A DNA stretch of 8,518 bases from Deltaproteobacteria bacterium. Its GTDB lineage: Bacteria; Desulfobacterota; Binatia; UBA9968; CAXXLF01. A model generated the notes under the pieces. It had not been told where the DNA came from. It did not search any database and saw only the letters and a list, made by a program, of their open reading frames with translations. Numbering within the stretch: the stretch's first letter is position 1; every line of letters starts with the position of its first letter. The translations under genes and the position numbers were made by a program. The DNA is taken from assembly GCA_022571535.1 (NCBI GenBank), contig JACZXR010000053.1, positions 1-8,518 on the forward strand, read 5' to 3'. Positions 4,470 through 8,518 of the stretch are shown one piece after another.

Positions 4470-7400
4470 TTATTTTCCGTGGCATCTCTTGTATTTCTTC
4501 CCGCTCCCGCAAGGGCAAGGGTCATTCCTCCCAACCTTGGCGCTGTCCCGCCTCACCGTCGTTACACGAGCCTTCTCTTCCCCACCTTCCCCATGACTCA
4601 AGACCATCCTCCTGGGGCGGTGTTGAACCTCCAACTCCTCCAGCTCTTCCCCTTGGGCCAATTCGATAGTAAAGAGTTTTTGCACCATACCCTCTTGGAT
4701 GCGTTGGACCATCTCCTCAAACATCTCAAAGCCCTCTTTCTGATATTCCTGTAAGGGATTCTTCTGACCATAACCACGCAGCCCGATTCCCTCTTTGAGA
4801 TGGTCCATATTGAGGAGATGATCCTTCCACAGGCCGTCGATCGTCTGTAGCATGATGAACTTTTCCAACTGCCGAAGCAGCGGGGCGCCTATCCTTTCAT
4901 CCTTGGCTTCATAAGCCTTCCCGATCTCTTCGAGAATCAACTCCTGTAGTCTTTCAGGAGTGAGGCCGTCCAGCTGCTCGGGCCTTAGTTGCAAACGGAA
5001 ATTAAACTGGTGAAAGAGCGATTCGCTAAGTCCATTGATATCCCATTCCGAGGGAGACAGATTTTCATCCACGCAACGCTTGACTACTTCCTCACCCACT
5101 GCCTCGCCCATCGCCAAGACATCCTCTTTCAGATTTTCCCCTTGGAGGACCTCTCTCCTCTGCTGGTAGATTACCTCCCGCTGCTTGTTCATGACGTCGT
5201 CGTATTCTAAAAGGTGCTTCCTGATGTCGAAGTTGTGGCCCTCGACCTTTTTCTGGGCGTTCTCGATGGCCCGGGTTACCAACCCATGTTCGATGGGCAC
5301 TCCCTCCTCCATCCCTAGCCGGTTCATGATCCCCTGAATCCGATCCGCACCAAAGATGCGCATGAGATCATCTTCGAGTGACAGATAGAAGCGCGAGGAG
5401 CCAGGATCTCCCTGGCGCCCGGAACGACCCCGAAGCTGATTGTCAATCCGCCGGCTCTCATGCCTTTCTGTCCCTATGATATGAACCCCACCAGCCTCAA
5501 TCACCTTCTCTTTCTCCTCCGCGCAGACCTTTATGTACTTTTCCAAAATTTCATCGAACCTCTGCCGATTAGAGTCAGGGGCCTTTTCTAACTGCTCGCG
5601 GATCTCTTCCACCGCCCGTCCATATTCCTGCCGCTTGGCCTCGTAGGTGCTCTGCGCTGCGCGAATTGCCTCCTGATACGGACGACGGGCCTCATCGCAG
5701 CGGACCTCTGCCTCTTCGAATGCTCTGCGCGCCTCATCGTACTCTGCCACAAGCTGAGCATGTTCTCCTCGCGACAGCACCGACTTGGCAATCGCAAACT
5801 CATATTCGTCAAGCTGCTCCTCGTAGGTGCGCCTTCTCTCATCCATGGCCTCCACAAGCTCTTCCCTTTCTCCATCAGCTTGCTGCCATCGCTCCAAGGA
5901 CTCGCTCAGGGCATCACGCGCCTCCTCGAACGCTCGGCGAACCTTGGAGTTATCCTCCCCCCCCAAATCCAAGACAGACGCTTCCAGGCTCGTCTTTACC
6001 TCCAGATACCGCTCGGGGATGCTACGGAAATTATGCAGGGACTCGATCAACTCGGTCGTCGAGACGTCTTCATACTCCTGCCGGAGCTCTCGCAGAGGAG
6101 ACAGTCCTCGCAGATGGCGATGAATTTCCGTGGATTTCTTGAGCGCCTCTCCCCGCTGCTGCTCGTGAATTTGCCCGTCCTTCTGATAACGCTCCTCTGC
6201 CCGCTTGATTTCATCTTCGTAGGTCTCCCTGAGGTCCCTCAAGGCATCCTCGTACCGCTTTGTCCCCTGGAACGGAAGTTTCGCGGCACGGCTGATCCAT
6301 TCATTTTCCATGTCGGAACGAGCCAAAAATTCCGGGTTTCCTCCCAGCAGGATGTCGGTCCCCCGCCCAGCCATATTGGTCGCAATCGTAACTGCGCCAA
6401 ACCTGCCCGCCTGGGCAATGACGGTTGCCTCCGCTTCGTGATTCACCGCGTTGAGGACGTTATGCCTGACCCCTTTTTTCTTTAGCACTCGGGCCAGGTG
6501 TTGGGACTTCTCCACCGAGATCGTGCCGACGAGAACCGGTTGACCCTTATGGTGACAAGCCTCGATCTCCTCTACCACGGCGTTAAACTTTTCCCCTTCG
6601 CTTCGATAGACGACATCAGGAAATTCTGCTCGGATCATCTTTTTATGCGTCGGAACAACCAGCACATCGAGTTTGTAGATCTTTTTGAATTCAGTCGCCT
6701 CGGTATCAGCGGTACCCGTCATCCCAGCCAGCTTTTTATACATGCGGAAATAATTCTGGATCGTAATAGTCGCAAGGGTCTGGTTCTCCTCACGAATGTG
6801 CACTCCCTCTTTCGCTTCAATCGCCTGATGGAGCCCGTCCGACCAGCGGCGTCCAGGCATGAGCCTTCCGGTGAATTCATCCACGATGATAACTTCCCCC
6901 TCCTTGATGACGTAATCGACGTCGCGCTTAAAGGTGCTGTAGGCCTTGAGGGCCTGATTGACGTGGTGCAGGGTGTCGATATGTCTTGGGTCATAGAGGT
7001 TGCGGATGCCCAGCAAACGCTCCACCTTGGCCACCCCGGTCTCCGTCAGTGTTGAGGTTCGACTCTTCTCGTCAACAGTGTAGTCTCCTTGGGCCTCGAT
7101 GGCAGCGCGCTCTTCTTGGGTCGGATCGCCCTGGATCACAGCTCCGCGCTGTAGCTTGGGGATGATCCGATCGATGGTGTAGTACTTGTCGGTCGACTCC
7201 TCTGCGGGACCGGAGATGATCAGAGGGGTCCTCGCCTCATCAATTAAAATGTTATCCACCTCATCAACGATGGCAAAGTTCAGATCTCGCTGAACATATT
7301 CATCCCAGGAAAACTTCATGTTGTCTCGTAGATAATCGAAACCAAATTCGTTGTTGGTTCCGTAGGTAATGTCAGCGAGATAGGCCTCTTGGCGTGAGAC

Positions 7401-7940
7401 GGGGCGCAAGTTGAGATAGCGGTAGTCCTTCGTCATATAGGTAGGATCAAAAAGGTAGCTCTCATCATGGACAATGGAGGCCACGGAAAGGCCAAGGAGA
7501 TGGTAAATAGGTCCCATCCACTGGACATCTCTTCGTGCCAGATAGTCATTGACCGTGATGAGGTGAACCCCCTTCCCTTCCAGGGCGTTCAGATAAAAGG
7601 CAAGCGTAGCCACCAGGGTTTTTCCCTCACCGGTTTTCATCTCGGCGATCTTCCCCTCATGGAGCACCAATCCGCCGATCATCTGGACATCGAAGTGGCG
7701 GAGCTTTATAGTCCGCTTGGACGCCTCCCTCACGGCGGCGAAGGTCTCAGGGATGAGGTCATCCAAACTAGCCCCATCGGCAAGCCGTTTTTTGAACTCG
7801 TCGGTCTTGCCGCGCACTGCGGCGTCGTCAAGCGCCTGCAGGCCCTCCTCAAACGAATTGATCTTACTGACGGTTTTTGAGTATTCGCGTAACAGCCGCT
7901 GATTGCGACTACCGAAAATACGAGTCAAGAAATTGGCCAC
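4470..7940 (-). CDS. secA: Preprotein translocase ATPase SecA, unusually long (1156 residues)
   Basis: SecA is the cytoplasmic and membrane-associated motor that drives preproteins through SecYEG. Visible parts: Walker A MKTGEGKT (101-108); Walker B/DEAD region IVDEVDNILIDEARTPL (224-240); preprotein cross-linking domain about 240-385; NBD2 with TNMAGRGTDI (521-530) and GRSGRQGDPGSSRFYLS (838-854); helical scaffold and IRA1 region with LQTIDGLWKDHLLNMDHLKE (1031-1050); and the C-terminal zinc/SecB-binding motif CPCGSGKKYKRCH (Cys1142, Cys1144, Cys1153, His1154). Usual length is about 800-950; the excess is a charged insertion at about residues 541-812. The start is GTG at 7940 with AGGAG 5 bases before it. 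The frame is unbroken and all motor motifs are kept, so I expect a working protein. Confidence 0.97.
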   Translation of the reverse strand: MANFLTRIFGSRNQRLLREYSKTVSKINSFEEGLQALDDAAVRGKTDEFKKRLADGASLDDLIPETFAAVREASKRTIKLRHFDVQMIGGLVLHEGKIAEMKTGEGKTLVATLAFYLNALEGKGVHLITVNDYLARRDVQWMGPIYHLLGLSVASIVHDESYLFDPTYMTKDYRYLNLRPVSRQEAYLADITYGTNNEFGFDYLRDNMKFSWDEYVQRDLNFAIVDEVDNILIDEARTPLIISGPAEESTDKYYTIDRIIPKLQRGAVIQGDPTQEERAAIEAQGDYTVDEKSRTSTLTETGVAKVERLLGIRNLYDPRHIDTLHHVNQALKAYSTFKRDVDYVIKEGEVIIVDEFTGRLMPGRRWSDGLHQAIEAKEGVHIREENQTLATITIQNYFRMYKKLAGMTGTADTEATEFKKIYKLDVLVVPTHKKMIRAEFPDVVYRSEGEKFNAVVEEIEACHHKGQPVLVGTISVEKSQHLARVLKKKGVRHNVLNAVNHEAEATVIAQAGRFGAVTIATNMAGRGTDILLGGNPEFLARSDMENEWISRAAKLPFQGTKRYEDALRDLRETYEDEIKRAEERYQKDGQIHEQQRGEALKKSTEIHRHLRGLSPLRELRQEYEDVSTTELIESLHNFRSIPERYLEVKTSLEASVLDLGGEDNSKVRRAFEEARDALSESLERWQQADGEREELVEAMDERRRTYEEQLDEYEFAIAKSVLSRGEHAQLVAEYDEARRAFEEAEVRCDEARRPYQEAIRAAQSTYEAKRQEYGRAVEEIREQLEKAPDSNRQRFDEILEKYIKVCAEEKEKVIEAGGVHIIGTERHESRRIDNQLRGRSGRQGDPGSSRFYLSLEDDLMRIFGADRIQGIMNRLGMEEGVPIEHGLVTRAIENAQKKVEGHNFDIRKHLLEYDDVMNKQREVIYQQRREVLQGENLKEDVLAMGEAVGEEVVKRCVDENLSPSEWDINGLSESLFHQFNFRLQLRPEQLDGLTPERLQELILEEIGKAYEAKDERIGAPLLRQLEKFIMLQTIDGLWKDHLLNMDHLKEGIGLRGYGQKNPLQEYQKEGFEMFEEMVQRIQEGMVQKLFTIELAQGEELEELEVQHRPRRMVLSHGEGGEEKARVTTVRRDSAKVGRNDPCPCGSGKKYKRCHGK
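5505..6320 (-). other. Long charged helical insertion in SecA NBD2
   Basis: SecA residues 541-812 separate LGGNPEFLA from VIEAGGVHIIGTERHESRR, where E. coli SecA has only about 35-40 residues (the variable, VAR, region). The segment is rich in Glu, Arg, Lys, Gln and Ala with few Gly or Pro, and suggests long helices or coiled coils, for example YEDALRDLRETYEDEIKR and RRAFEEARDALSESLERW. RRAFEEA occurs at 668 and again at 738, and TYEE/TYEA at 705 and 765. VAR has been implicated in ATPase control in E. coli; a similar role here is inference. Confidence 0.8.
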
Positions 7941-7945
7941 GGGGG

Positions 7946-7950
7946 CTCCT
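7946..7950 (-). promoter_or_regulatory. Ribosome binding site of secA, deciding a GTG start
   Basis: On the minus strand AGGAG is followed by five C and then GTG (7940). The resulting N-terminus, MANFLTRIFGSRNQR, matches the family, so the GTG start is well supported. Confidence 0.75.
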
Positions 7951-7977
7951 GCAACAGATTGGCGCGCAAAGCCCGCT

Positions 7978-8017
7978 ATTCTATCGTAACTCGCGATTTA
8001 AGGGTGATTCCCGGGAA
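7978..8017 (-). promoter_or_regulatory. Possible secA promoter region
   Basis: The 114-base gap between the M23 gene and secA holds tagaat (7978-7983 on the minus strand), a 5/6 match to a -10 box, but no good -35 box. A 10-bp palindrome, ttcccgggaa (8008-8017), lies just upstream and might be a protein-binding site. No terminator is evident, so read-through from the M23 gene is possible. Confidence 0.2.
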
Positions 8018-8054
8018 ATCAATGTGCCCGAAATTAACGATTCGGCCGGATGGC

Positions 8055-8518
8055 CTACTTGGTGGATTCGCGGATGAAATTCACCGGATTGACGCGACGG
8101 CCATTTTTGAGCACCTCGAAGTGCAAGTTCGGTCCGGTAGCGCGACCGGTCTCGCCCATCAGGGCAACCGTCTGCCCTTTTTTGACTTCATCACCAACCT
8201 TGACCATGTTTTCCGAATTATGAGCGTATCGGGTTGAGTAGCCATTGCCGTGGTTCACCTCAACCATGATGCCGTACCCGTATCGATCTGCCGACCAGGT
8301 CACAACGCCGTCCGCAACCACCAGAACGTCTGCACCAAGTTTGCCGGCAAAATCGATCCCGGTGTGGTTGGCGAGTTTGCCCGTGAATGGATCGGTGCGC
8401 TTGCCGAAGTACGACGAGATCCAGCCCGAGCCAACGGGCCGCCCCTGCGGATAAACCCGCTTATTGAGATTCTGATGCATCAACACGGCTTCGAGTACGC
8501 CAAGTTGTGCTTCGCGAT
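8055..8518 (-). CDS. M23/LytM-domain peptidase family protein, C-terminal part
   Basis: The frame is open to the window edge, so the N-terminus is missing; the GTG at 8486 is probably internal, since upstream codons read REAQLGVLEAVL in the same frame. The domain shows SGWISSYFGKRTDPF, NHTGIDFAG with the HxxxD zinc motif, RYGYGIMVEVNHGNGY, YAHN, and GPNLHFEV. The last motif is normally HxH; here the first position is Asn (codon 8127-8129) and only the second His remains. M23 proteins act outside the cytoplasmic membrane, cutting peptidoglycan cross-links or activating amidases when degenerate. The three expected zinc ligands (His, Asp, last His) are present while one catalytic His is replaced. 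The gene precedes secA by 114 bases on the same strand, as in some Gammaproteobacteria. The stop is TAG 8055-8057. Confidence 0.9.
   Translation of the reverse strand, partial: REAQLGVLEAVLMHQNLNKRVYPQGRPVGSGWISSYFGKRTDPFTGKLANHTGIDFAGKLGADVLVVADGVVTWSADRYGYGIMVEVNHGNGYSTRYAHNSENMVKVGDEVKKGQTVALMGETGRATGPNLHFEVLKNGRRVNPVNFIRESTK

Noticed and set aside
5760..6485. Long plus-strand open frame (241 codons) opposite secA, and another at 6498-7055
   Set aside because: Both lie antisense to conserved secA codons, show no family motif, and are explained by the codon bias of the SecA frame.
8055..8486. Complete M23 gene starting at GTG 8486
   Set aside because: The frame stays open and family-like (REAQLGVLEAVL) up to the window edge, and the coded part is too short to include a signal peptide.

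Overview
The window is a bacterial chromosome segment with a housekeeping block on the right and an accessory, repeat-rich block on the left. On the minus strand, reading right to left, lie a partial M23/LytM-type peptidase, secA and argJ, closely spaced and probably co-transcribed. The left edge carries the 3' end of gatB on the plus strand. No RNA gene or CRISPR array was found. Base composition looks moderate (about 50-55% G+C by eye). The protein families fit a Gram-negative-type bacterium. The M23-secA-argJ order recalls some Gammaproteobacteria, but the long SecA and the repeat types could also suit Nitrospirota, NC10 or deltaproteobacterial lineages. I cannot place the organism with confidence.

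Layout: 1-468 gatB 3' end (+); 481-501 short heptad repeats; 526-1342 a REP-associated tyrosine transposase (RAYT) unit with inverted terminal repeats built on ggggtcagactcg; 1352-2128 a membrane fatty-acid desaturase (-); 2359-2794 a decayed DUF433/DUF5615-type toxin-antitoxin locus (-); 2918-2984 a relic of the 3' end of a second RAYT unit; 3009-3148 a dense run of five inverted repeats; 3182-4369 argJ (-); 4470-7940 secA (-); 8055-8518 the C-terminal part of an M23 peptidase-family protein (-), cut by the window edge.

The housekeeping genes have separate jobs: transamidation of misacylated tRNA (GatB), the arginine acetyl cycle (ArgJ), protein export (SecA) and envelope peptidoglycan hydrolysis or its regulation (M23 protein). 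The stretch between gatB and argJ (about 2.7 kb) looks like a landing zone for small elements: one intact RAYT, one RAYT relic, a broken toxin-antitoxin pair and a palindrome cluster.

The points most worth a second look are the roughly 270-residue charged, probably coiled-coil insertion in SecA NBD2 (1156 residues in total), with signs of internal duplication; the antitoxin/toxin deletion chimera; the palindrome cluster behind argJ; and an Asn in place of the first His of the HxH motif in the M23 protein. I do not see a convincing new multi-gene system.
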